Part shown: in pieces, positions 50,099-58,300 of the stretch
Position numbering within the stretch: position 1 is the stretch's first letter
Layout of the letters: each line of letters opens with the position of its first letter
Assembly: GCA_964428355.1 (NCBI GenBank)
Contig: CAYRYU010000027.1
Location: 10,170 to 74,169 of the forward strand
Length of the DNA: 64,000 nt
Direction of reading: 5' to 3'
DNA from: CAYRYU01 sp964428355
GTDB taxonomy: Bacteria; Muiribacteriota; Ozemobacteria; Ozemobacterales; Ozemobacteraceae
Position numbers and translations under genes: made by a program
Notes under the pieces: model-generated
Databases searched by the model: none
What the model was told of the DNA's origin: nothing
Seen by the model: only the letters and a program-made list of their open reading frames with translations

Positions 50099-51547
50099 AT
50101 GGCCGGGATCGGTTTTCGGCTCCAACGCCTTATGAAGGAGGGAACCTACCTATCGACGTTGAAGGGGATGACGTTCGCCACCTTTCTCGTGGCGGGGCCA
50201 TGGCTTGTCACAATCTTCTCGATCGCGCTGATGAACCGGTTCACGATCCTCCAGGGTCCGGATTACGAGGCTTTCAGGGCTGCCGTGGTCTACGTCTACG
50301 CGTTCTCCCTGATTTTCACCGGCCTGTACCAGATGCCGGTGACCCGTTTCCTGGCCGACGAGATCTACGCCGGGCGCTTGGAGTCGGTGGTTCCTTCCTT
50401 CCTGGGCATGGTGATGTGCGTTGTCGCGATCCAGGCCCTGGTCGGTGCCCTGCATTCACTTCTCTTCGCACAGTCCGTCTTTTTCCGGGCAATCTACGTT
50501 TCCGGGCTCGTGGTGGTCAGCCTCCTGTGGCTCGCAATGATTTTCCTCAGCTGCCTTCGCGACTACCAGGCGGTGGTGGGAATCTTCGCGGGCGGGGCAC
50601 TGGCGGGGTTTCTGCTCTCACTTCCCGGGGAACGCCTTTTCGGGCTCGAGGGCGGGATGCTCGGTTTCTTCGCGGGACAGGCACTGATCCTTTTGGGGCT
50701 AGCCTACCGGATCCTGAAGGAGCTTGCGCGACCGGTCGCGGCTCCATCTTTCGAGTGCCTCGGTGCGCTTTCCCGCTACCGGTCACACCTCTGGCTCGGG
50801 CTCTTGTACAATCTTGGGATCTGGGTGGACAAGCTGCTTTTCTGGTTCTCTGGGCAGGGCCGGCTGGTTTCGCCGGGGTTGTACCTTTGTTCGGGTTACG
50901 ATACGCCGATGTTCCTTGCGTACGTGACCGCCATCCCGGCCCTGGGGATGTTCTTCCTGAACGTCGAGACCACTTTCTACGAGGCTTACCGGGAGTTCTT
51001 CGGCGTCATCGAGGGCCGGTTTCCGCTCAGGGTTATCGGGCGCAAGCAGACCGAGATCAAGCGGACCCTGCGGTTCGCATACCAGGAAATGGCGCGTGTC
51101 CAGGGCGCGATCACCCTCCTGTTGTTCGTGTTCGCTCCCGAGATCGTCCATCGGATCGGCTACCCTCCACAGATCATCCCCCAGTTGCGCTGGGGCCTCT
51201 GGGGAGCCTATTTCCAGGTTCTCTTCCTTTTCGCCTCCCTTTCCCTGCTGTACTTTGATTTCGCCCGGGAAGCGCTTTGGGGGACAATCGTATTTTCGGG
51301 GGCGAACCTGGTTTTCACCTGGATCACCATTGTTGCGGGAAGTCCCGACTGGTACGGTTTCGGATATTTCCTGTCGACCCTGGCAGCATTCCTCGTGACA
51401 CTTCATTTCCTGAGGGGAAAGCTCTCGGAACTGGTCTTCCTTACCTTCATGGGGAACCCCTATCCCGGTCAGCGCCGCGCGAGGCCCCCGATTCTCGGGT
51501 CCGACAACCGGCTGGGGGAAATCGTCTTCATCCGCCCCAAAGACTGA
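50099..51547 (+). CDS. pelG: Pel polysaccharide exporter/flippase PelG
   Basis: 482 residues with about 12 membrane helices. The opening MAGIGFRLQRLMKEGTYLSTLKG is typical of PelG, a MOP/MATE-like transporter that passes the polymer across the inner membrane with PelD and PelE. Conserved-looking stretches include PVTRFLADEIYAGRLESVVPSF and a C-terminal LSELVFLTFMGNPYPGQRR. It starts 6 bases after pelF. The C-terminal basic loop is about 25 residues longer than in Pseudomonas (456 aa). It is convergent with the DUF2194 gene. Confidence 0.94.
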   Translation: MAGIGFRLQRLMKEGTYLSTLKGMTFATFLVAGPWLVTIFSIALMNRFTILQGPDYEAFRAAVVYVYAFSLIFTGLYQMPVTRFLADEIYAGRLESVVPSFLGMVMCVVAIQALVGALHSLLFAQSVFFRAIYVSGLVVVSLLWLAMIFLSCLRDYQAVVGIFAGGALAGFLLSLPGERLFGLEGGMLGFFAGQALILLGLAYRILKELARPVAAPSFECLGALSRYRSHLWLGLLYNLGIWVDKLLFWFSGQGRLVSPGLYLCSGYDTPMFLAYVTAIPALGMFFLNVETTFYEAYREFFGVIEGRFPLRVIGRKQTEIKRTLRFAYQEMARVQGAITLLLFVFAPEIVHRIGYPPQIIPQLRWGLWGAYFQVLFLFASLSLLYFDFAREALWGTIVFSGANLVFTWITIVAGSPDWYGFGYFLSTLAAFLVTLHFLRGKLSELVFLTFMGNPYPGQRRARPPILGSDNRLGEIVFIRPKD

Positions 51548-51555
51548 CGGGAGAC

Positions 51556-51653
51556 GCCACCGAGCCGCGGAGACACGGAGAGAATGGAGTGGAGTCCGTC
51601 GTTGCCCCGGATTTTTCGTTGTATCGGGCTCAGCGCCTCGGTGTCTCAGTGGC
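51556..51653. repeat. Large imperfect inverted repeat between pelG and the DUF2194 gene
   Basis: The left arm GCCACCGAGCCGCGGAGACACGGAG begins at 51556. The right arm (51635-51653), read in reverse complement, is GCCACTGAGACACCGAGGC. The arms flank about 55 bases. The left arm belongs to a CACGGAG/GGAGACACGG string type that I recall from intergenic DNA of environmental bacteria. The right arm forms the last codons of the DUF2194 protein (TETPRR). It may act as a two-way terminator, although no T tract follows. Confidence 0.6.
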
Positions 51654-53465
51654 TTCCAACGGTGAAAGATCCACCGATTTTGTTGCGGTCGGGAGGGGGA
51701 AGCGGAGGCGGCAACCGGGGCCATCGATCCGGATCATCCAGACCGTTCCCGTTGCCACATTTCCCAGGAACGTACCACCCAGGATTTCGGGTTTCGATGC
51801 CACATCACGGTGGAAAATGAAGAAATGGTCCCGGCCTCCTTTCGACGCGTCGATCGAAAGGCCGTCGATCTCGATGGTTATTGTGGCGGTGTCGGCAAGA
51901 TAGCTCCTGAGCGGAAGTATGAACTCGCAAGGGGTGAAGTTCCGTGCGTGCGGAAGGAATTTCCGGAACGCGGCGACCATCCTTCGAAGGCTCGCCAGGT
52001 GATACTCCCAATCCTTCCCTTCCGCCCGGAATGAGTCGTAGATGTCGTCCGGGTGGATGAAGTGGTGGATAAGGCCCAGGCACATGACTCCGTTGAGAAC
52101 CGAGAAACGGTTGACCTGATCAAGGATGTAGCCGCTCGACAGGCGCGGGATATCCATGATCCTGGGTTCATCCGGATCGGGGCCGAACTCGTCCCCGGTC
52201 TGTTCCTCGAGATGGCCTGGGGATCGGTCGTCCCCCCCCACGAAAAGGCGGCAGAGCCCGCGGATGGACGGAAAGACCGTCGTCAGTGCCTGCTTCCCCG
52301 GCGCGTCGATCACGTTGTTGGGCGGGACGTAGGTCAGGGGCGGTTTCAATCCCAATCTCTCCCAGAGAATCTGGGCTGCGGCGAGGGAATCCACCATGCA
52401 CGTGGCGGATGGCCAGGCAGGACATGGTCCCGATGCCGTGGTCAGGGACTGGTGGTTGAACCCATGGAGGCCGATCTCGTCCGCGATCGAACTCACCGTC
52501 GTGATCGTCTCCTGGAAGAAATCCACCCGGTCGATGTCTGCCGCGAATGTCCCGCAACGCTGGTCGGAATAGGAGAAGCAAGGATAGTGGGCGGCCCGGA
52601 TCCCGTATTCCCTTAGAAGCTCCGGGACCTGGTCATACCAGATCTTCCCGTAGAACTGGTAATCGGTGAATCCGAAATCCCTTTCCACCGGATCCTCTCG
52701 GATGCCGTAAGCCGGCGGCGGCGAATCGTCCACGTCGAACAGGATGGCGTTGAAGATACTCATTGCCCCCATCGGAACGGCCCTGAGGAGCGAGAAGAGG
52801 AACTGCCCGCGGAACTCCTTGAGGTGAAGACAGTCCCCGTTCCAGAAGACGATCCTTCCCCTGCCCAGGCTTCGGGACAAAAGAAGCGGCATTGTAGCAG
52901 GTTGGAGATAGGTCAGTTCCACTTCCCAGCCCGGAGATGCGACGATGTCGAAACCGCTCGCGCCGAACCTCCTTTCCGGCATGTTCAGAACCTCGTCTCC
53001 GAAGACCGGACGAGTAGATGTGAAACCTGTTCCCGTGATGAAACGGGGCTCAGAAGCCACCAACGGGCGGATCCCTGTCCGGGTCCAAAGGTCCGGGGAA
53101 AAGATCCCGAGGGCGAACAACACCACTCCGCCCCGTTCGATGAAATCGATCGTTGCCGTTGCGGGGAGGCGGTTCCCAACGCTTTCCGCGGCCAGGATCA
53201 CGCCCTGGAACCGGCCGAAGTCGCCGGCGCAACCCGGAAGGCTTTCGACCAGGCGCTCCTCGAAAGCAACCGAGGCATCCTTCATTGCCCGTCTCAGGTT
53301 CGAGCTTATCTTCCGGGAGTTTCCCTGAGAAGGGTCGGAGATCAGGAGAAAACGCTGGGGCCGTCCCCCGCGGGTTTCACCCGCCCGGAGGCCCGAGAGG
53401 GAAAGCATGAACACCAATGAAAGAACCAGCAGAAGGCTGAGGGGGGAAAAACGGATCCTCTTCAT
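51630..53465 (-). CDS. DUF2194-like exported polysaccharide deacetylase-like protein
   Basis: 611 residues from ATG 53465. Signal peptide 1-28. An N-terminal Rossmann/GATase-like domain (about 35-235, RFLLISDPSQG; IERGGVVLFALG) precedes a deacetylase-like domain (about 238-560). FDVDD (244-248 region, D246-D247) and HGFNH (H334, H338) sit where NodB/CE4 enzymes hold their metal and base, and LTYVPPNNVID may be a third motif. The C-terminal ~50 residues are a beta domain whose last codons arise from an inverted repeat. DUF2194 proteins are known beside pel genes; here it faces pelG and may stand in for the PelA deacetylase. Family membership is from memory. Confidence 0.75.
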   Translation of the reverse strand: MKRIRFSPLSLLLVLSLVFMLSLSGLRAGETRGGRPQRFLLISDPSQGNSRKISSNLRRAMKDASVAFEERLVESLPGCAGDFGRFQGVILAAESVGNRLPATATIDFIERGGVVLFALGIFSPDLWTRTGIRPLVASEPRFITGTGFTSTRPVFGDEVLNMPERRFGASGFDIVASPGWEVELTYLQPATMPLLLSRSLGRGRIVFWNGDCLHLKEFRGQFLFSLLRAVPMGAMSIFNAILFDVDDSPPPAYGIREDPVERDFGFTDYQFYGKIWYDQVPELLREYGIRAAHYPCFSYSDQRCGTFAADIDRVDFFQETITTVSSIADEIGLHGFNHQSLTTASGPCPAWPSATCMVDSLAAAQILWERLGLKPPLTYVPPNNVIDAPGKQALTTVFPSIRGLCRLFVGGDDRSPGHLEEQTGDEFGPDPDEPRIMDIPRLSSGYILDQVNRFSVLNGVMCLGLIHHFIHPDDIYDSFRAEGKDWEYHLASLRRMVAAFRKFLPHARNFTPCEFILPLRSYLADTATITIEIDGLSIDASKGGRDHFFIFHRDVASKPEILGGTFLGNVATGTVWMIRIDGPGCRLRFPLPTATKSVDLSPLEATETPRR

Positions 53466-53574
53466 CAAGCCCAACCTAGTACCCTTTCCCCTTCCAAGTC
53501 AACCCCAAAAATCGGTGGCGGGAAATCCACTGTGATAGTATGATCGGAAACAGGAAACATTGGTGAGGTGAGTT

Positions 53575-55113
53575 GTGAACGAGTTTACCGAGCTGCCCCA
53601 GTTCCAGTTGAAAACCGAATTGATCCGGTTGGTGGACGAGGAAATCTGTCGCCGGAACCAGGTCGTGGTGCTCGGACCGCTGCCATCCTCGAGTGCCCAG
53701 CCGATCTCTCTCGGTATGCTCAACCCCTCGGACGACAAAGCGGTGGAAGAGGTGGAGCGGATCCTGAGCCGCAAGGTGAGGAGGATCCAGCTCAACAGCT
53801 ACGAGATCGACACCGCTATCTCCTTCGGTTTCGGTGCCCCCCGCGTTCATTCCACCCGGGGTCCTGCAAGGGAGGAAGGGGAGGCCGGTCGGGAAACGCT
53901 TATGTTGAACCCCAACTGCCGCATCCGCTTCGACCGCGACCAGGAACCCAACGAGATCCTAGAGGATACGCTTTCCGAGGCAATCCTTTGCCGGGCAACC
54001 GACATCCACATCGAAGCCTACGAGCACGACGTCGATCTCCGGTTCAGGATCGACGGCGTCATGCATCAAATCACCACTCCCCTCAGCGTCGGAAACCTCC
54101 GGGGGGTGATTTCACGGATCAAGATCCTTTGCGATCTCGACATCACCGATCACCACCATGCCCAGGATGGACGACTGAACGCCTTTTTCACCGAATCCGA
54201 TGGGGGCAGCCGCCGGGTCTCATTCCGGGTCGCGATACTTCCCGGGCCGTTCGGGGAGGATGTCGTGCTCAGGCTTCTGGACGAAGGGAGGACGTTGATC
54301 GGCCTGAGCGAACTGGGGATGAACCTCCAGACTCTGGAGGAGTTCCGGGAGATGATCAAGACTCCGGGGGGGATGATCCTGGTAACCGGCCCCACAGCGA
54401 GCGGCAAGACCACCACTCTCTACGCCGCCATTCAGGCGATCACGGTCACCGGGAAAAAGATCCTCACGGTCGAGGACCCGATCGAGTTCGAGATCCAGAA
54501 AGTGAACCAGAAGCAGGTAACCCCCTGGCTCTCCTATGCCGATTACGCCCGGGCGTTCATGCGCCAGAACCCCGACGTCCTGATGATCGGGGAGATCCGG
54601 GACGAGGAGACCGCATCGGTTGCGCTGAAAGCCGCCCAGATGGGACACCTCGTCTTTTCGACCCTTCACACACCCGATGCTCTCGCCGCCATCGGACGTC
54701 TCGTCATGCTGGGGGTGGACAAAGGGCTCCTGATGTCAAGCCTTCTGGGGGTGCTTTCCCAGCGGCTCGTGAGGAAGGCCTGTCCCGGCTGCTCGGAAAA
54801 CTACCGGCCCGAATCTTCTCTTCTGGCGCATTTCCCGGGGCTTCCCGTCGGGGCGAGGTTCGTCAGGGGAAAGGGGTGCCCAAAATGCGGTGATTCCGGC
54901 TTCTTCGACAGGATCGGGGTTTTCGAACTCCTCAAGATCGAGGATTCCTTCAGGGACGAGATCGCCCTTTCGGAAGATTTCCGCCTGGAGGAACTCAGCC
55001 GCAGGTTCAAGTTCGAACGGATGATGGATGACTCTCTCCGCAAGGTCTTGCAGGGGATCACCACGCTGGAAGAGGTCGTCCGCGTTGTGCCGGGGCGACC
55101 CTCCGGAAGCTGA
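53575..55113 (+). CDS. PilB/GspE-type secretion or pilus assembly ATPase
   Basis: 512 residues from GTG 53575 (GAGGTG upstream; a TATGAT at 53539-53544 is a possible -10). The N-terminal T2SSE_N-like domain (about 30-80, LGMLNPSDDKAVEEVERIL) leads to the hexameric ATPase (about 125-400). Walker A is GPTASGKTTT, with Ala where most relatives have Gly. The Asp box is VEDPIEFEI, Walker B LMIGEIRDEETA, and the His box GHLVFSTLHT. A zinc-binding CPGC...CPKC pair lies around 403-440. It powers type IV pilus or type II secretion assembly. No pilC, pilM-Q or gsp partner is adjacent, apart from the GspG-like fusion 0.6 kb on. Confidence 0.93.
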   Translation: MNEFTELPQFQLKTELIRLVDEEICRRNQVVVLGPLPSSSAQPISLGMLNPSDDKAVEEVERILSRKVRRIQLNSYEIDTAISFGFGAPRVHSTRGPAREEGEAGRETLMLNPNCRIRFDRDQEPNEILEDTLSEAILCRATDIHIEAYEHDVDLRFRIDGVMHQITTPLSVGNLRGVISRIKILCDLDITDHHHAQDGRLNAFFTESDGGSRRVSFRVAILPGPFGEDVVLRLLDEGRTLIGLSELGMNLQTLEEFREMIKTPGGMILVTGPTASGKTTTLYAAIQAITVTGKKILTVEDPIEFEIQKVNQKQVTPWLSYADYARAFMRQNPDVLMIGEIRDEETASVALKAAQMGHLVFSTLHTPDALAAIGRLVMLGVDKGLLMSSLLGVLSQRLVRKACPGCSENYRPESSLLAHFPGLPVGARFVRGKGCPKCGDSGFFDRIGVFELLKIEDSFRDEIALSEDFRLEELSRRFKFERMMDDSLRKVLQGITTLEEVVRVVPGRPSGS

Positions 55114-55114
55114 T

Positions 55115-55546
55115 TCAGCGGGAAGGCTGCTTTTCCAGCTCCTTGAGGAACTCCGGGCAAAGGTGGAGATCGTTCAGGATGAAGGCGGTAACCTGAGCGA
55201 AATCGAGGAAGGCCACGTTCGTCGAGAAGCGGCTGCCACTAACCAGGAATGCCAACCGGTTGTGATCGAAATCCACCTTGGTGACCCAGCCGTTTACCTG
55301 GCTCCCGTTCGAGAGAAGGAGGGTCATCGAGGGAACCCGAACCTGTTTGTTCCTCTTCTGGAGTTCCATCGTGTTTTCGATGGCGATCAGCGTTCTGAGG
55401 AAGGGTTTGGGGGCGATACGCTCGAGTGTGAGCTCGCTGGAATGCCTGTCCGGGCCCGCGCCCAGGACCGGCACAACCAGGGACATCGAAAGGACGATTG
55501 CGAAAAGGACGGCACAAAGGGTCCCGAAACGGTTTCCGAAGATCAT
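55115..55546 (-). CDS. Small exported protein with Sm-like beta pattern, unknown function
   Basis: 143 residues from ATG 55546 with GGGAGGGG upstream. Signal peptide 1-29 (VLGAG cleavage region). After a helical segment, the strands MTLLLSNGSQVNGWVTKVDFDHNRLAFLV and FLDFAQVTAFIL follow the bent five-strand rhythm of Sm or similar small barrels, but this is only a visual impression. It ends 1 base from the convergent ATPase gene. No known family recognised. Confidence 0.65.
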   Translation of the reverse strand: MIFGNRFGTLCAVLFAIVLSMSLVVPVLGAGPDRHSSELTLERIAPKPFLRTLIAIENTMELQKRNKQVRVPSMTLLLSNGSQVNGWVTKVDFDHNRLAFLVSGSRFSTNVAFLDFAQVTAFILNDLHLCPEFLKELEKQPSR

Positions 55547-55757
55547 TTTTTCCCCTCCCGGATGAAATTTCGGATTACGTGACCAGATTACCCCAAACCT
55601 GCCTCCTTCTCAATCTATCCTTTATCGAACGCCCTGGATGATGTAGTGTGAATAGAGTCCGCGGCATGGAGCGATGTGATTTCGTGCCTTGGCCTGAGGT
55701 TTTCCGTGAAGGCGGACCGTTTTCCCCTTCATTTCGAATGGAGATGGGAGGTTGGGA

Positions 55758-56528
55758 ATGGGGATCCCCCAGAATCTGGGTATTGCCCTGAAAAAGGCCG
55801 CAATCGACGATGACTTCCGCAAGGATCTTTTGCTGCGTCGAAGCAAAGCTGTCAACGATCTGGGCCTCAAACTCGACCCTGCGGAAATGATAATGCTGGA
55901 TTCATGTCCCAACGGCCAGTTGAAGGCCATGATCGACGGAACCTGGGTTACCCCAAGGGAAAGCCGGCTCCTGGGGGGTGGGTGTCTTACTGCCGGGGTC
56001 GTGGGCCTCATTACCATGGGGCTGAGCATAATGGGGCCGATGATGTCGAGTATCGGAGGGAACCGCCCCGGTGATGCCAGTTGGGTTAAAAACAAGCTTG
56101 CCGGCTTGAGGTCCGCCCTTCTGACCATGAATGCCGATATCGGTCGCTTCCCGCACCTGGAGCGGGAACTCACCCCGGAAAACGTCAACCGTTCGGACAA
56201 CCTCCTCCTTGGAACGACCTTCGAAACGAACATCCTGGTCAATCCTCGTGTCTCCGGGGAAGGGGTCGCATCGCCTCCAATGGGGGGCCAGAATTTCGAC
56301 CGCAGGTGGAAGGGGCCCTACATGGTGGATTCTCCGGAAGAGTTCATGACCGATGGAAAGGGGAACAAGATCAGGTATGTCTGGTACAACCACGCAATAT
56401 GGCTTCAAGCCCCGGGCCCCGATGGGATCTATGCCCCATTGGAACAGGCGACCAACCCTGCGTACAACTCCGGGCCTGGGGGGCCGGACGACTACCTCCT
56501 CATGGTCGTTCGCCTTAAAAAGAGGTAG
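55758..56528 (+). CDS. RiPP-leader-like N-terminus joined to GspG-like pseudopilin domain
   Basis: 256 residues from ATG 55758, with GGGAGG upstream. Residues 5-60 (ALKKAAIDDDFRKDLL, AVNDLGLKLDPAE) resemble the NHLP/Os1348-type leader pattern of RiPP precursors: ALxxAxxDxxFRxxLL, then a short helix and LxLxPxE. A Gly-rich LLGGGC stretch and one hydrophobic helix (about 72-99) follow. Residues ~107-256 look like the soluble part of pseudopilin GspG: a helix LAGLRSALLTMNADIGRFPHLE, WKGPYM at 184-189, then a strand region with APGPDGIY (218-225). A normal class III prepilin cleavage site (G-FTLIE) is absent. Both halves are recognised by pattern only. Confidence 0.6.
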   Translation: MGIPQNLGIALKKAAIDDDFRKDLLLRRSKAVNDLGLKLDPAEMIMLDSCPNGQLKAMIDGTWVTPRESRLLGGGCLTAGVVGLITMGLSIMGPMMSSIGGNRPGDASWVKNKLAGLRSALLTMNADIGRFPHLERELTPENVNRSDNLLLGTTFETNILVNPRVSGEGVASPPMGGQNFDRRWKGPYMVDSPEEFMTDGKGNKIRYVWYNHAIWLQAPGPDGIYAPLEQATNPAYNSGPGGPDDYLLMVVRLKKR

Positions 56529-56544
56529 CTCCTTTCGGGGGTGG

Positions 56545-56568
56545 GAAAGCGTGCGGGTTTCCGCTTTC
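56545..56568 (+). terminator. Weak hairpin between convergent genes
   Basis: GAAAGCG (56545-56551) pairs with CGCTTTC (56562-56568) over a 10-base loop; the tail is TCTTGCC, so termination would be inefficient. Confidence 0.35.
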
Positions 56569-56577
56569 TCTTGCCGG

Positions 56578-57657
56578 TCACATGTTGAAAGGGCCTACTG
56601 ATGCCTTGATCTTGAACATCTCCATCCCCTGGACCTTGAAAGCGGAGCCGAAACCGCCGCTGATCCCGTGGCTCGCGCCCAGGAGAATCAGGTTCGGGGC
56701 TTCCTGGAAGATCAGTGCCCATACGATTCCGATCCCGAAGCAGATGAACATCAGCGTGTAGGCGGTGAGGTGGAAGATGGAAAACACTATCGCGGTAAGG
56801 ATGGCGGAAAGCAGGGGGCTCGTGATCCCCTTCCGGATCCGGGTGTTGAAGTAGCTCAGGAACAACAGCTCCTGTAAGACTCCCCACAAGATGTAAGCTC
56901 CGACGCCGGAAACTCCGCGCTCGGGGACGAAATCCACCCAACCTCCCGAGATCCGGAAGATGTAAATGTAACCGGAAATGCCCACCGCGATCGCCCCGAC
57001 CAGGAGGTAACCTCCGATGATCCTGGCTGCGCGGGGAAGATTGTCGTATCGGACAACCAGCAGGAAAAGGTTGGCCAGTGTGAGAAAGCCGATCAGGAGA
57101 GGAACCGTGGGGATATCCACCAGGTTCCTTATCCCGAAGGACCTCCTCAGGAGTCCCTTCAGGACCTCCACTGCAAGGCCCTTTTTCAGGAGGCAGAATG
57201 CCGCGGTGACCGCGTTGGTTGCGAGAACGACCGTCCACGCGAGCGAACGTCTGGGACCTTGAGTCAGGTAGGACAGGTTTCTCGCTGGGGAGCCGATTCC
57301 CCAATCCTCCAGCGTGTCGCCATGGCGTGGACCCGAAAGGAGGAGGATGTAGGCGCCGGTGAGGACGAGCAGGACCTGCCCCAGGTGCTTCCCGAAAAAA
57401 CCCATGGGAAGGACCCCCCAGATAACGAACATGCACCAACCGACGATCACCGGGACCTCATACAGGCTCCGCAAACCGCTCCTCGATTTCGTCCGGTGCG
57501 GGGAGAAGAACAGGATGTAGGAACAGATCAGCGCCAGGTAGACAAATCCCCAGATCTTGACCGGCGCGGGACGGGGAAGCAACCAGCCATAAAATGGAAT
57601 GAGAAGGAGAATCACGAGGATTCCCTCGATCCATTCGGTCGTGGAAAGGCTTCTCAC
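56578..57657 (-). CDS. CPBP (CAAX-protease-like) membrane protein with altered motif 1
   Basis: 359 residues, probably from GTG 57657 (GGAAG upstream). Nine or ten membrane helices. The C-terminal third carries the CPBP/ABI pattern: motif 1 at GVLQELLFLSYFNTRIRKG, motif 2 FSIFHL and motif 3 ASHGISGG. Active intramembrane glutamic proteases have EExxxR in motif 1; here it reads QELLFLSY, with Gln for the first Glu and no Arg at the usual site. It may be an inactive relative or substrate-binding protein. 25 bases separate it from hemerythrin upstream. Confidence 0.75.
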   Translation of the reverse strand: MRSLSTTEWIEGILVILLLIPFYGWLLPRPAPVKIWGFVYLALICSYILFFSPHRTKSRSGLRSLYEVPVIVGWCMFVIWGVLPMGFFGKHLGQVLLVLTGAYILLLSGPRHGDTLEDWGIGSPARNLSYLTQGPRRSLAWTVVLATNAVTAAFCLLKKGLAVEVLKGLLRRSFGIRNLVDIPTVPLLIGFLTLANLFLLVVRYDNLPRAARIIGGYLLVGAIAVGISGYIYIFRISGGWVDFVPERGVSGVGAYILWGVLQELLFLSYFNTRIRKGITSPLLSAILTAIVFSIFHLTAYTLMFICFGIGIVWALIFQEAPNLILLGASHGISGGFGSAFKVQGMEMFKIKASVGPFNM

Positions 57658-57682
57658 GGGGGCTTCCGATCCTGGGTGCGGC

Positions 57683-58183
57683 TCAGGAACGGTGGCGGGC
57701 GAGGATGTATTTTGTGAGAAGGCTGTCGATGAGCGGATGGGTGGCTTTGTTCTGTTCCAGGAAGGGGAAGAACTCCTGCATCTCGAGATCGATGTGCCGC
57801 ATCACCTCGTCGATCAATCTGACTGATGCTTCATGGAGGTCCTTTCCCTGCATGTTCGTCTGGGCGACCAGGTGAGCGGACTGGAAAAAGTGCTCGAGCC
57901 GGACCTGGATGAGTCCGTGCTGCTTCTGGAGCGTGAGTACCGTCTGGGCAGTTTTCAACTCGGCGTTTCCCACGATCGCTGCGGGATAGAAGACCTTTTC
58001 CTCGAAATCGAAATGATCCCGCGTGTCCCGTATCAGGTCCTTTTCGGTGGCCTGCATCTTCTTCATCAATTCATCGGGGGTTTTCTGCGAAAGGAATTCG
58101 TCCAGGACCTCGGAGTATTTCCTCAGGATCCTGTGTTCCCCTGCGATCCGGGCGAAAGCGCTTTTGATCGAAACTTCTTTCAT
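57683..58183 (-). CDS. Hemerythrin-like HHE domain protein
   Basis: 166 residues forming a four-helix bundle. Ligand-type residues appear in order: GEHRILRKY, DHFDFEEKVFYP, QKQHGLIQVRLEHF and MRHIDLEMQEFFPFLE, the H-HxxxE-HxxxH-HxxxxD-like arrangement of HHE cation-binding domains that hold a di-iron site. It probably binds oxygen or NO, or senses iron or redox state in the cytoplasm. No partner domain is fused. A palindromic repeat lies just upstream of its start. Confidence 0.88.
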   Translation of the reverse strand: MKEVSIKSAFARIAGEHRILRKYSEVLDEFLSQKTPDELMKKMQATEKDLIRDTRDHFDFEEKVFYPAAIVGNAELKTAQTVLTLQKQHGLIQVRLEHFFQSAHLVAQTNMQGKDLHEASVRLIDEVMRHIDLEMQEFFPFLEQNKATHPLIDSLLTKYILARHRS

Positions 58184-58250
58184 CGTGGACGGACCATCCT
58201 TGATCGTGGATCTTCTCTCTGCTTCAACTGCGGTCTCTCCATTGACCTTG

Positions 58251-58300
58251 TGTCAGCCGTCTGACATCGGTGCCAGCCTTCTGACATCGGTGTCAGGCTT
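58251..58300. repeat. 2.5 copies of a 20-bp palindromic tandem repeat
   Basis: Units: TGTCAGCCGTCTGACATCGG (58251-58270), TGCCAGCCTTCTGACATCGG (58271-58290) and the partial TGTCAGGCTT (58291-58300). Each unit is a TGTCAG-N4-CTGACA hairpin, and adjacent units also pair as CTGACA-TCGG-TGTCAG. It lies between the hemerythrin start and the end of the next gene, and supplies that gene's TGA stop. Confidence 0.88.

Noticed and set aside
53473..53502. Minus-strand promoter TTGACT-18-TAGGTT for the DUF2194 gene
   Set aside because: The -10 is weak and the start site would fall on the ATG, leaving no leader.
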